Part shown: in pieces, positions 47,143 to 55,911 of the stretch
How positions within the stretch are numbered: the stretch's first letter is position 1
How the letters are laid out: every line of letters begins with the position of its first letter
Origin: Methanomicrobiaceae archaeon
GTDB taxonomy: Archaea; Halobacteriota; Methanomicrobia; Methanomicrobiales; Methanomicrobiaceae
Length of the DNA: 64,000 bases
Direction of reading: 5' to 3'
Assembly (NCBI GenBank): GCA_016926855.1
Contig: JAFGNT010000004.1
Location: 124,001-188,000 of the forward strand
Made by a program: the position numbers and the translations under genes
The notes under the pieces: model-generated
What the model was told of the DNA's origin: nothing
Databases searched by the model: none
Seen by the model: the letters and a program-made list of their open reading frames with translations, nothing else

Positions 47143-48141
47143 ATGCGGATCCTATCATCCGGTTTTTGCAGTGTCATAACGGTGTGTCTTGTACTGCTGA
47201 TTTTAGCGGCTCCTGCCGGTGCACGCGGCCCCGGTATAAATGACATCGGACCCGGAGATACGATTTTCCTCTATGAGGAGGGACTCAACCTGACGGGGCT
47301 CCGCGATTCAGTATCGAATATCCCCCTCACAGCACTCCGGCGATATTCAGGCGATGATCCGACATATACGCTTCTGTCGGAGCTCCCTATTGCGGATGAC
47401 ACGGATTTCGACGTCCTCTCGGAACTGGTCGATACAAACCCCGCCGTCTATTACGGCTATACGCCTGCTGACGGAGCGACGCAATCCGTCATCGTATGGA
47501 AACCCGAACTCACCCTGGGGGTGACTCTCGCGTCACCCTATCATGGGGATGTGGTGGAGGGACTCTCCCTTCCCGAAGGAACGGCAATTGCATTCAGGAT
47601 CACCTCCCCCTATGTCGGAAGCGCGTACAGGGTCGGCTCAACGAACTATGCGACTGTTGATGTCGTTTTTTCGACACCCGGTGGCGCCGAAACGACCCGG
47701 CTGAAAGCAGTGGATTTTACCGGGATTCCTCTGCAGGCAGCGGTTGTGTATACTGACGATCCCGGTATGCCGGGTGCGATTTCCCTGTCAAGGCTTGAAA
47801 CGGGTACCTACTCCGTTCAGGCACGCTGGAATAGTCCGCAGGCGTTTGCAGACTATGCGGACGATTCCAACTCCATTACGTTTTCTGTCGGAAAACCATC
47901 CGGTGTGGATATAACGGTGGTGCCGACACAGACCCCGACACTCCCCGCAACACACCTCCCTCTCACCACGGCAGTGCCTACCGAAACACCGCTTCCCGCG
48001 ACAGAGACTCCCGTGCCGGAAACGTCGCCTTCCGTCTCACCGTCCTCTCCAGGAGTCCCGGTACCCACGCAGGCCGCTCCTGTTCTCTGGACGGTGTGTG
48101 CCGCAGCCCTGATTGGAGTGCTCTTTTTCCGGAAACGATAA
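47143..48141 (+). CDS. DUF3821 surface protein with a membrane anchor
   Basis: 332 residues from ATG 47143 (GGAGG ten bases upstream). A signal peptide (CSVITVCLVLLILAAPAGA) is followed by a DUF3821 domain starting GDTIFLYEEGLNLTGLRDSV, a family found on surface proteins of Methanomicrobiales. The middle part is beta-rich. A Thr/Pro/Ser stalk (about 275-312) leads to a C-terminal membrane segment (VLWTVCAAALIGVLFF) and a basic end RKR, so it is likely cell-surface anchored and glycosylated on the stalk. The ligand is unknown. Confidence 0.85.
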   Translation: MRILSSGFCSVITVCLVLLILAAPAGARGPGINDIGPGDTIFLYEEGLNLTGLRDSVSNIPLTALRRYSGDDPTYTLLSELPIADDTDFDVLSELVDTNPAVYYGYTPADGATQSVIVWKPELTLGVTLASPYHGDVVEGLSLPEGTAIAFRITSPYVGSAYRVGSTNYATVDVVFSTPGGAETTRLKAVDFTGIPLQAAVVYTDDPGMPGAISLSRLETGTYSVQARWNSPQAFADYADDSNSITFSVGKPSGVDITVVPTQTPTLPATHLPLTTAVPTETPLPATETPVPETSPSVSPSSPGVPVPTQAAPVLWTVCAAALIGVLFFRKR

Positions 48142-48149
48142 TCCGGTTC

Positions 48150-48156
48150 TTTTTTT
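48150..48156 (+). terminator. Oligo-T after the DUF3821 gene
   Basis: T7 at 48150-48156, eight bases after the stop, reaching into the end of the convergent permease gene. Confidence 0.45.
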
Positions 48157-49396
48157 ACTCGTACCTGAGCGCTTCGATGGGACTGAGGGATGCGGCTTTC
48201 CATGCCGGGTAGAGACCCGCAATCATGCTCATCACGGCGCCGAAGACCATGCCGAAGATAATATAGGAAATCGCCGTCGCATCAAGCACTGTCGACTGAG
48301 TGCCGATACCGCCGAAGGATCCGAAGAGGGACTGGGTTACCGAGATGCTGATGACGTACCCGACGCCCGCACTTAACACCCCGCCGATGACACTCCCCAC
48401 GATACCGAGGATGAGCGCTTCAAACAGGAATATGAGCATCACCTCCCGGCGATGTGTGCCGATGCTCCGGATGATGCCGATTTCCCGTGTCCGTTCGGTG
48501 ACGGAAATGATCATCACGTTGAGGATGCTGACACTGGCGACGAAGAGAGATACGGCGCCAATGCCGAGGAGCATGATATTGATCGCATCCATGGTCTGGA
48601 AATATATCTCGAGAATCTCTTTTGAATCGGTAATATCGACGACGTCCTCCTTCCTGTTCATCTGGAAGTCAATGGCGCTTTTCACCTGCTCCAGTTCCCC
48701 GAGGTCACGCAGTTTTACCACGACCTGGCTGTAGTTCTCACCACCATAGATGCCGGAGTACCATTCCTGCGTTACGATGATGCCGAAATCAGGGTTTATA
48801 TCGATCGCCATTCCCCGTTCCGCGGCAATGCCCACAACCCGGAGGGTCTGATTTCCGAGCTCTATCCTGCTGCCTGCATTGATGTCGTATTCATCGGCGA
48901 GGAGGCGGCCTACCAGGCATCCCGCCGATGTTTCCCGGGGGTACAATCCTCTCTCCAGTTTGACCAGAAACGGGACGTCCTCGGCATTCAGGACATATAA
49001 CAGCGCAAATCCGCTTTTATCGCCGACCTGGATCTCCTCCGCAGTGCGGATCATCGGAATAACGCGGTTTGTGCCCGCTACTTTCCGGATCCTGCTGACG
49101 TCCCGGTCTGAAATCGATGAGGGGAGCATATTACGCGGATCGAAGGGATCTCCGCTTGACACGGCGAGGTGGGGGGTGACGAGGACCGTGTCGCTGACAT
49201 CGGAGACCAGGCCTGCATAGAGCATGGTGATGCTGTTGCCGAGAATGCCCAGCGAGGCGATTGCGATGACACCGATGATTATCCCGACCGTGGCAAGAAA
49301 CGACCGGACGGAGTGCCTTCTTAAGTTTCGTATGGCGAGAGAGAAAAACAGCTCCAGCCTCCGGATAATCTGGAGCGCCCGGGAACCTTCATTCAT
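48155..49396 (-). CDS. FtsX/MacB-type ABC permease (second of a pair)
   Basis: 413 residues. An N-terminal span (VRSFLATVGIIIGVIAIASL) is followed by a large outside domain (about 65-275) and three C-terminal spans (LLGIGAVSLFVASVSILNVM, FLFEALILGIVGSVIGGVLS, IIFGMVFGAVMSMIAGLYPA) ending WKAASLSPIEALRYE. This is the MacB/LolC permease layout; such proteins move lipids, peptides or signals across the membrane using mechanical force from an ATPase. The start overlaps the upstream paralogue by eight bases. The two proteins are related in sequence and arose by duplication. No MacB-type ATPase gene adjoins. Confidence 0.92.
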   Translation of the reverse strand: MNEGSRALQIIRRLELFFSLAIRNLRRHSVRSFLATVGIIIGVIAIASLGILGNSITMLYAGLVSDVSDTVLVTPHLAVSSGDPFDPRNMLPSSISDRDVSRIRKVAGTNRVIPMIRTAEEIQVGDKSGFALLYVLNAEDVPFLVKLERGLYPRETSAGCLVGRLLADEYDINAGSRIELGNQTLRVVGIAAERGMAIDINPDFGIIVTQEWYSGIYGGENYSQVVVKLRDLGELEQVKSAIDFQMNRKEDVVDITDSKEILEIYFQTMDAINIMLLGIGAVSLFVASVSILNVMIISVTERTREIGIIRSIGTHRREVMLIFLFEALILGIVGSVIGGVLSAGVGYVISISVTQSLFGSFGGIGTQSTVLDATAISYIIFGMVFGAVMSMIAGLYPAWKAASLSPIEALRYE

Positions 49397-50588
49397 GGCG
49401 CAACGCCTCGATTGGACTCAGCTGCGCCGCCTTCCACGCCGGATACAGTCCCGAAAGGGTGCTGATGACTATTCCGAATGCCATGGCGAAAATTACATAT
49501 GCCACAGCCGTCGAGTCGAAGATGGTGGCGTTTTCACCAAATGTAGTCCCGACGGTAAATACTTCGATTGCCGCTGCACTGATGATATAGCCGCCGATGG
49601 TGCTGAAGGCGCCGCCGATGATGCTGCCGATAATCCCGAGTATGATCGCCTCGAAGAGAAACATCTGCAGCACATCCCTGCGGTTCGTCCCGATGCTCCG
49701 CATGATGCCGATCTCGTGGATCCGCTCGGTGACGGAGATGTACATGACGTTGAGGATGTTTACCGCCGCGACAAGAAGAGAGATCGCTCCGATACCGATA
49801 AGAAACGTGGTCATCTGCTCATAGACTTCCTCGTACGTCTTGATGAGGTCGCGTGAATCGATTATATCGACCGTGTCGTCCCTGCGGTTGAGCTGATAGT
49901 CAATTGCATCCTTTACGGTATCGATCTCGTCAAGGCTGCGAATCTTGACGATGACCATCGAGTATTCGTCCCTGGTTCCAAAATGATCGTTATACCAAGG
50001 CTCTGCCACCACAACTGCATAATCGGGATTGATATCGGCGGCATAGCCGCGTTCCCGGAGGATGCCGACGACACGGATCTCCGCATCGCCGATGACAATC
50101 CGGTTTCCGGGCTCGAGCTCGAACTCATCTGCAAGGTATGTGCCGATGAGACAGCCGGGGAGGTTCTGCCGTACATACTGGCCCCTGTCGAGATCGAGCA
50201 GGAAGGGTATATCGTCGGTTGCAAGGCCGATGATCTGGGCATTCCCTTGTTTGTCGCCGAACCGGATGAGGTCGGCACCCTGAAGCACCGGTATCACCCG
50301 GTGTGACCCGGCAGCCTTCCGGATTTCGTTCACCTGAGTCTCACTGATCGTGGCATCGACCGCCGACCGCGGGTCTCCCACGAACGTGTCCGAGGCAGCG
50401 GTATGGGGACTGATCACGAGTGTGTCCCCCACGTCCGTGATGAGATTGGCGACAAGAAGGTTGATGCTGTTGCCGAGGATTGCGAGGGACGCAATGGCGA
50501 TCACGCCGATGATGATCCCGATGATGGAGAGGAGCGACCGGATCCAGTGTCGTCTCAGGTTCCTCAGCGCGAACTGCAGAAAGATCAT
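49389..50588 (-). CDS. FtsX/MacB-type ABC permease (first of a pair)
   Basis: 399 residues. It has the same layout as its downstream paralogue: IRSLLSIIGIIIGVIAIASL, a large extracellular domain with GRDP-like sensor region, then IGIGAISLLVAAVNILNVMY, FLFEAIILGIIGSIIGGAFS and SGLYPAWKAAQLSPIEALR. The C-terminal WKAA-LSPIEALR is the MacB signature. GGGAGTT precedes ATG 50588. A two-permease unit suggests a hetero-dimer that must borrow an ATPase made elsewhere. The gene lies 95 bases after the flavoprotein gene, in the same direction. Confidence 0.92.
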   Translation of the reverse strand: MIFLQFALRNLRRHWIRSLLSIIGIIIGVIAIASLAILGNSINLLVANLITDVGDTLVISPHTAASDTFVGDPRSAVDATISETQVNEIRKAAGSHRVIPVLQGADLIRFGDKQGNAQIIGLATDDIPFLLDLDRGQYVRQNLPGCLIGTYLADEFELEPGNRIVIGDAEIRVVGILRERGYAADINPDYAVVVAEPWYNDHFGTRDEYSMVIVKIRSLDEIDTVKDAIDYQLNRRDDTVDIIDSRDLIKTYEEVYEQMTTFLIGIGAISLLVAAVNILNVMYISVTERIHEIGIMRSIGTNRRDVLQMFLFEAIILGIIGSIIGGAFSTIGGYIISAAAIEVFTVGTTFGENATIFDSTAVAYVIFAMAFGIVISTLSGLYPAWKAAQLSPIEALRHE

Positions 50589-50683
50589 CGCAACTCCCTC
50601 CCGGCAGTGGCGTCACCGGCGGGTAACTCTAGTGTACGGGCGTCAGAATGGAAGATAAAGCCTTCCCTGAACAGCCGGAACCC

Positions 50684-52015
50684 CTATGGACGGTGATGCC
50701 TGATCCAGCCGGCGGTGTGCTGGAGTAGCCAGTAAATGCCATCGGCGGAGGGATGCACTTCACGCAGATCCCCGAAATCATGGATGGTGGCGCCCTGCCG
50801 CATCAGGAATGCAAGATATGTGGCGGAGAGCGACGCTCCCGGCGCCGCGGCGTATATGCCGGTGATACCTCCCCCGTCTGGCTGGAAACTGATCTTCGCC
50901 GTTCCCGTATGCCGTGCGGGCACCGACCAGAATGATCCGGGCCCGGCAGGTGCGGGAATGGAAAGCGACACGTCCGACTCCGCGGGCATCGACGAGAATG
51001 CATAGTCATACCCGAGGCTCATCGACTGGGGTATCCAGTCACGGTCTCTCGTTCGTTCCCGTCCGAGCATCGACTCCGCCGCAACAAGCCCTTCGTGCCG
51101 TGCAACCGGTGTCAGGTAGGGCGGCCCCGTTACATCCCCGGCCGCCCAGACACCGGGAACGCTCGTTCGCAAGGAGGCATCAACCCGGATTTCACCGAGC
51201 GGTCCCTTTTCCAGACCGGATACGGCCTCTGTCCGGGGCACGAGGCCTGCCGCGACAAAAACCGCGTCCACGTCGATCTCTTCACGGACGTCACCTGAGC
51301 GGATCTCTACCGTCTGCACTCTCCCATCGCCTGAGAACTCAGCGACGGCGGTATTCTCACGGATCGCCGAGAAAGAAAGGTCTTTTCGGGCGGTTTCGCG
51401 GAGTTTGGGGTCGATATGCGGTAAAAACCCGCTTCTGCAGATCATCTCGATCCTGCTTCCAAGCCCTCCGAATATATGGGCAAACTCGGCTGCCATAACC
51501 CCCCCGCCGATGATTGCGACCGATTCCGGCAGGTCCGTCATGGTGTGGAGGGTATGGGGATTGTAAATGCCCGGAAGCTCGATTCCCTTGATTTCAGGGA
51601 TATACGGCACTGATCCGGTTGCAATAAGGAGTGCTTCCGGCCTGAATGTTTCATGACCGGCGGTCACCGTCCGCCCGTCCACACGTGCCTCCCTCCCCGA
51701 CAGCACCGTCACGCCTGCCTGCCGGGTCTCTTCCCGGATCACCCCGTGAATCGTCGCCTGAATGGAGGCCATTTCCTTCAGAAGCGTCCCGAATGAAACG
51801 TCCGGGACAGTGTCGATAATGCCGAGCCCTGCGAGGGTTTCCGCCCGCCTGCGGTGGCGGGCCACGTCGTTGAGAGCACAGACTACCATGCAGCCGAAAT
51901 GGAGGCACTGGCCGCCGAGACCTCCGCTGTCAACAAGACACACCTCCTGCCCCTCTTCCGCGAGCCGCATCGCCGCAATACGTCCTGCGGGTCCGCCGCC
52001 GACCACCAGCATCAT
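50684..52015 (-). CDS. Pyridine nucleotide-disulfide oxidoreductase (lipoamide dehydrogenase-like)
   Basis: 443 residues from ATG 52015 (a GTG three codons upstream is possible). FAD site VVGGGPAGRIAAMRLAEEG, a redox-active pair in GGQCLHFGCM, the NAD(P) site VAIIGGGVMAAEFAHIFGGL, and the second FAD motif VPGVWAAGDVTGPPYLT are present. The C-terminal catalytic His-Pro is kept (REVHPSADGIYW), but the Glu of HPxxxE is Gly. The FAD and disulfide sites are complete, so it is likely active on an unidentified disulfide or thiol. No dehydrogenase-complex genes are nearby. Confidence 0.88.
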   Translation of the reverse strand: MMLVVGGGPAGRIAAMRLAEEGQEVCLVDSGGLGGQCLHFGCMVVCALNDVARHRRRAETLAGLGIIDTVPDVSFGTLLKEMASIQATIHGVIREETRQAGVTVLSGREARVDGRTVTAGHETFRPEALLIATGSVPYIPEIKGIELPGIYNPHTLHTMTDLPESVAIIGGGVMAAEFAHIFGGLGSRIEMICRSGFLPHIDPKLRETARKDLSFSAIRENTAVAEFSGDGRVQTVEIRSGDVREEIDVDAVFVAAGLVPRTEAVSGLEKGPLGEIRVDASLRTSVPGVWAAGDVTGPPYLTPVARHEGLVAAESMLGRERTRDRDWIPQSMSLGYDYAFSSMPAESDVSLSIPAPAGPGSFWSVPARHTGTAKISFQPDGGGITGIYAAAPGASLSATYLAFLMRQGATIHDFGDLREVHPSADGIYWLLQHTAGWIRHHRP

Positions 52016-52024
52016 AGTGCGCAC

Positions 52025-52981
52025 TCAGATGATTTCCACGCCATCATCCATTGGTTCGCACAGGATTTCGCCGTTGAAGGCATTGATCTCGACAATCTTC
52101 TTTCCCCGGATCTGCCAGACCGGTACATAGACCAGACGGAGATCGACGCTGATGTTGTTCCTGTCAGGACGGATAATCTTATTTTCGAGCGAGATGGTAT
52201 CACCGCTCTCCTGTTTTATACGCACGTTTTTTGTGAGTAAATCGATCACCTGCGGGATAATCTGCTCTTCGGCCTCCTTCCGCTGGATGGTCGGTGTCAG
52301 GATATCCGCCTCGGCATCGATGGACTCCTCGACAATATCCGCGATGTCGATGACGGATGGAAGACCGTTGATTGCATTGATGGCACCTGAGTCAGCGGCG
52401 TCAAAATTGACCATTCTGTCCCGGAATTCCTTTTCCCCGGAACTCTCCCAAGAGTAGAACCAGTGCGGGATGAAGCGGCAGGTTGCCTTTCCCTTCTGCC
52501 CGGAAATCCGAACGGCATAATCGTGGGTGACTTTCACCGGGAGGTGGGGGATTTCCGGGCCGGCTGCCCGGTTCTCCGGCTCTGGCTCCGGCTCGGGTTC
52601 TGACTCGGGCTGCAGTTCCTTCGGCTCCGATTTACGTCCGAAATCAATCCCGAGCTCCAGCCCGAGCATGCCGGCGACCGCGGCCATGCCCGCATATTCG
52701 GCAATTTCATCTTCGCCCCACCTGACGACATTTTCGGTTTCTGCCCGCTCGTTAAAGGACACGAGCAGTTTAATACACCCGATCTTTTCATCTCCGGCCC
52801 TGAACTGGTACCGGGTTTCATCAAACGCGGCGATCTCCTCCGCGTCGTCCGAACAGAGTACAACCACGCACTCATCATCCCTGATAGCAGAGAGGTCAAT
52901 GAGCCCGTCCCCTTCTTCGACATCGAATGATGCCGTCTCAAGAATTTGCCAGACCGCCTCCCGCGCCCGTCCCCGAATCAT
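52025..52981 (-). CDS. Hypothetical two-domain protein with acidic PE linker
   Basis: 318 residues. The N-terminal domain (1-115) is alpha/beta (VVVLCSDDAEEIAAFDETRY and GCIKLLVSFNERAETENVV). A linker of Glu/Pro repeats (about 125-140) joins it to a C-terminal domain with ATCRFIPHWFYSWESSGEK and VYVPVWQIRGKKIVEINAFN. The first part faintly recalls Mrr-like restriction folds, but I see no active-site pattern, so I give no function. It ends one base before the GTG of the flavoprotein gene, so these two are likely co-transcribed. Confidence 0.65.
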   Translation of the reverse strand: MIRGRAREAVWQILETASFDVEEGDGLIDLSAIRDDECVVVLCSDDAEEIAAFDETRYQFRAGDEKIGCIKLLVSFNERAETENVVRWGEDEIAEYAGMAAVAGMLGLELGIDFGRKSEPKELQPESEPEPEPEPENRAAGPEIPHLPVKVTHDYAVRISGQKGKATCRFIPHWFYSWESSGEKEFRDRMVNFDAADSGAINAINGLPSVIDIADIVEESIDAEADILTPTIQRKEAEEQIIPQVIDLLTKNVRIKQESGDTISLENKIIRPDRNNISVDLRLVYVPVWQIRGKKIVEINAFNGEILCEPMDDGVEII

Positions 52982-53043
52982 TCACATACGTTGTGAGCAA
53001 GCGTATAGAACAATTTTTCTATTGCGATGCATGAGGTGTAGTA

Positions 53044-53790
53044 ATGGACAACCCCCTGAAATTCGTGAACCATCGCATCGAAGAGTACGCCCTGAAGGTG
53101 ACGTACCGGCCGGAGGACGATGAGGGTTCCATCATCTACAACGCATCCCTGATTCGCCACGACGATCTCGATGATCTGCTTCGCGTACTCAAGGACGCGT
53201 GCAGGGCCGGTTTATGCGTAAGCAACCGGCTTAGCGTGGTATATCCCGGAGAATCGGTGGGGGACGTATCGGTTCCCGGGGATATGGCCGCCATCCTTAC
53301 CATGTGCAGCATCACACTCGATGCACTCCTGCTCCGGAAAGGAGTCCCGCTTAATCCGATCGGAGGCGGTATTGTAGAGATCCAGGACAGGATACCCCGG
53401 CGGTTTACGACGATCCTGAGGTATGAATCCACGACCATTGATCCGCTTCAGGTCCTCATCACCCAGGAAATGACCTCGGTCCGGGGTGTCATGAACCGCG
53501 GAAACGGCTCGATTCTTGCCAACCTCCGCGAATGCCACATGGAGACCGAGGCACTCGTGGGCGATGTCCTCGACAGCCTTCTGGATGGCGGTGTCACCGG
53601 TGTTCTTGATGTCGGCGTTCCAAATGCCGCTCTTCTCGGTGTACCCGTCACACCGGAATACTTCGGTATTGCCATGGTGGGAGGCACCAATCCCATCGCC
53701 GCGTTCCGCGAATCGGGGAAATGGGCGCAGACAATGGCGCTCAAGGGCCTTATAGACAGTGCGGAGATCGGGTATATCGACGACTACTGA
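53044..53790 (+). CDS. Single DUF128 (NrpR effector) domain protein
   Basis: 248 residues consisting of one DUF128 domain: IRHDDLDDLLRVLKDACRAG, then VSVPGDMAAILTMCSITLDA, LNPIGGGIVEI and the C-terminal FGIAMVGGTNPIAAFRESG. In NrpR, the nitrogen repressor of methanogens, one or two such domains follow a winged helix and bind 2-oxoglutarate. Here no DNA-binding domain is present, either in this gene or directly beside it. ATG 53044 follows GAGGTGTAG. It could be a sensor that acts with a separate DNA-binding partner. The last seven bases overlap the convergent TrmB gene. Confidence 0.9.
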   Translation: MDNPLKFVNHRIEEYALKVTYRPEDDEGSIIYNASLIRHDDLDDLLRVLKDACRAGLCVSNRLSVVYPGESVGDVSVPGDMAAILTMCSITLDALLLRKGVPLNPIGGGIVEIQDRIPRRFTTILRYESTTIDPLQVLITQEMTSVRGVMNRGNGSILANLRECHMETEALVGDVLDSLLDGGVTGVLDVGVPNAALLGVPVTPEYFGIAMVGGTNPIAAFRESGKWAQTMALKGLIDSAEIGYIDDY

Positions 53791-54560
53791 CTTTTTTTAC
53801 TAATTTTCTCGATGAAATCCCAGTATCGAATAAAAAAGTTCACAAAACCCTGTGATTCGGAGTAGAGTGCCGTTGGCGATATGAATTCACCACCCATCAG
53901 TACGAGGGCACTCGTCTGGTCGATAATAAAAACACCCGCTGTTTCCTCGAGTTTCCGGTGAACGGAATGTATGTGATCGAGGGGGGGGAGGAGATACAAT
54001 TCTGCGCCTTCGGGTAACTTTCCCTCCCAGTGGTCGGTGATAATCCGTAGCGTGACATTTTCCCGTATCTTTGGGAGTAGAGCAGGTAAAGTGTGCCCGA
54101 GAAAGGCATAGCTGCTCACGATATCCAGAGAATGTTCTGTGCCTGCGGTGATCTCCACGAGACGGCTCCGAATGGTTTCTTCTCCGTTTATCGTCCAGAT
54201 AAGTTCCTGCCTGCCGTGTTCCGGATGCGTGCGGTTCCGGTAGATCTCCGTCAGCGCCTCGCGCGCCCTTTGCGCATCGGCTTCGATGTACCGGAGCATA
54301 CGATCGATTCCTTCCCCGGGGGGTGCGGCGTTATAGCGACGTGGTGTCGAATGGGAAACCGAGACCAGATTCTTCTGGACAAGGCGGTCAAGGACCGGGT
54401 AAACGGATGCGCGGGGAACAGTGGATATCTCATGGATCTCGGACGCACTCGCTCCCTCTGCTTGCAGGAGCGCAATATAGACGAGGGCTTCGTATTTTGT
54501 GAGGCCGAGTGATTTCAGTGATTCGATAGTACTGGCAAGGGTTTCCGGGGATTCAACCAT
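53784..54560 (-). CDS. TrmB-family transcriptional regulator
   Basis: 258 residues. An N-terminal winged helix (LGLTKYEALVYIALLQAEGA, PRASVYPVLDRLVQKNLV) is followed by a helix and a C-terminal domain of TrmB type (GVFIIDQTSALVLMGGEFIS and TALYSESQGFVNFFIRYWDF). TrmB proteins repress or activate sugar and surface-protein genes in euryarchaea. ATG 54560 is preceded by a GTG that is a possible start. The gene diverges from a surface-protein and cupin PGI operon whose start region holds a good inverted repeat, so autoregulation and control of that operon are plausible. Confidence 0.9.
   Translation of the reverse strand: MVESPETLASTIESLKSLGLTKYEALVYIALLQAEGASASEIHEISTVPRASVYPVLDRLVQKNLVSVSHSTPRRYNAAPPGEGIDRMLRYIEADAQRAREALTEIYRNRTHPEHGRQELIWTINGEETIRSRLVEITAGTEHSLDIVSSYAFLGHTLPALLPKIRENVTLRIITDHWEGKLPEGAELYLLPPLDHIHSVHRKLEETAGVFIIDQTSALVLMGGEFISPTALYSESQGFVNFFIRYWDFIEKISKKSQ
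53792..53798 (+). terminator. Oligo-T immediately after the DUF128 gene
   Basis: T7 at 53792-53798 begins one base after the TGA, inside the last codons of the convergent TrmB gene, where it encodes Lys residues. Confidence 0.5.
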
Positions 54561-54569
54561 CACATACCA

Positions 54570-54612
54570 TTAAATACGGCGTGGCAATAAATGTTGTTAT
54601 AACAAAAACAAC
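54570..54612 (+). promoter_or_regulatory. Promoter and candidate operator of the surface-protein/PGI operon
   Basis: TTAAATAC (54570-54577) is the TATA box, placing transcription start near 54600. GTTGTTATAACAAAAACAAC (54593-54612) has 6-base inverted arms (GTTGTT at 54593-54598, AACAAC at 54607-54612) over that start. A repressor bound here would block initiation. The neighbouring TrmB-type regulator is the obvious candidate. AAGGGG (54613-54618) precedes ATG 54625. Confidence 0.55.
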
Positions 54613-54624
54613 AAGGGGCACTAT

Positions 54625-55911
54625 ATGCAATTCCGTCATTTTTTGGTACTGGCACTTGCTGTTGGGATGCTTGTCGTCCCGGCAATGGCCGGAGACAAAT
54701 ATCTTTATGGGTCTCCTGATCTTACCGCGTCGATATCGGGCACGAACGAATTTTCCCCCGGTGATGAAGTCGTCGTCACGGTAAAATTGGAAAACCAGGG
54801 ACTCAACGTAGTGAAGATCGCACAGTCGAGTATTATCGAGAGCGAGGATCAGCCCAATACGGCGAAACTTGTTGCAGTTACACTGAAAGAGGGCGTCGCA
54901 CCGATTACCATTAAAACCGACCGGCAGAAAGTGGGCGATATCGCCGGAGGAAGCAGCACCACGGTTTCCTTTACCGTCAAATTCGATGCAGATGCGTCAC
55001 CCGGCACATATATGGCTCCGCTGGTTATCGAATACATTTACCTTTCCAGTGCGGACCAGTTCGGTACCGATACCATAACCTACCGGTACCTCTCGAAGAC
55101 GGTGGAGATCCCTCTCAATCTTCGTGTGACGTCCGAGGTTTCCCTCGACATCTCGGATATCCGGACAAGGTACCTGAATGTGGGAACCGAAGGGTACCTG
55201 ACTCTTAACATAATGAACAAGGGCTTTGAAGATGCCCGGCATGCAGTCGTGAAAATCGCTCGAAACGGGAATTCCCCCCTTGTGCCGACGGACAGCAGCG
55301 TGTATGTCGGCGACTTTCCGTCGGGTGCGGTAACGGAGCCTACCTTCAAGATCGCGGTCTCGAGCGATGCGGAGGAGGAGGTCTATCCGCTCAACGTCTA
55401 CGTTGAATACGAGGATTCCGCGGGTGATGTGGTGACGTCTGATACGAAAACCATTGGTATCGGGGTTGGGGGAAAGATCGACTTTGAAGTGATATCCGCC
55501 CCCTCGGAGGTCTCGCCCGGGGAAAAGGCCGTTATCGAAGTGGTTTTTAGAAACAGCGGCGCTGCCACCGTCTACAAGGCGCAGGCACGCATCAGTGCAG
55601 TAGATCCCTTCTCGAGCAATGACGACACGGCGTTTCTCGGTGATATCGCTCCCGGCGAAACGGTGAAGGCACGGTTCGTATTGACCACCGATGCGGCAGC
55701 GACAATAAAATCATACGGTCTCGACTCTGAGATCCGGTACCGGGATGCGCTCGACAACAGCCAGATCTCGGAGACAATGAAAGTCGTAGTGAACGTCGTT
55801 TCTCCGAGCGGTGCGATGACAGCTCTCTCGAATCCGCTCGTGATCGGCATCATCATCGTCGGCATTATCGGTGCGGGGTATTATCTCGTTTCGCTGCGAA
55901 ATAAGAAGTAA
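54625..55911 (+). CDS. CARDB/COG1361-type surface protein with C-terminal anchor
   Basis: 428 residues. A signal peptide (HFLVLALAVGMLVVPAMA) leads into three or four Ig-like repeats of the COG1361/CARDB type, marked by VVVTVKLENQGLNVVK, LTLNIMNKGFEDARHA and AVIEVVFRNSGAATVY. The C-terminus is a membrane helix (PLVIGIIIVGIIGAGYYLV) with basic end RNKK. It probably is part of the cell envelope. It overlaps the cupin PGI start by one base (TAATG), so envelope protein and PGI are co-expressed, driven from the promoter at 54570. Confidence 0.85.
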   Translation: MQFRHFLVLALAVGMLVVPAMAGDKYLYGSPDLTASISGTNEFSPGDEVVVTVKLENQGLNVVKIAQSSIIESEDQPNTAKLVAVTLKEGVAPITIKTDRQKVGDIAGGSSTTVSFTVKFDADASPGTYMAPLVIEYIYLSSADQFGTDTITYRYLSKTVEIPLNLRVTSEVSLDISDIRTRYLNVGTEGYLTLNIMNKGFEDARHAVVKIARNGNSPLVPTDSSVYVGDFPSGAVTEPTFKIAVSSDAEEEVYPLNVYVEYEDSAGDVVTSDTKTIGIGVGGKIDFEVISAPSEVSPGEKAVIEVVFRNSGAATVYKAQARISAVDPFSSNDDTAFLGDIAPGETVKARFVLTTDAAATIKSYGLDSEIRYRDALDNSQISETMKVVVNVVSPSGAMTALSNPLVIGIIIVGIIGAGYYLVSLRNKK

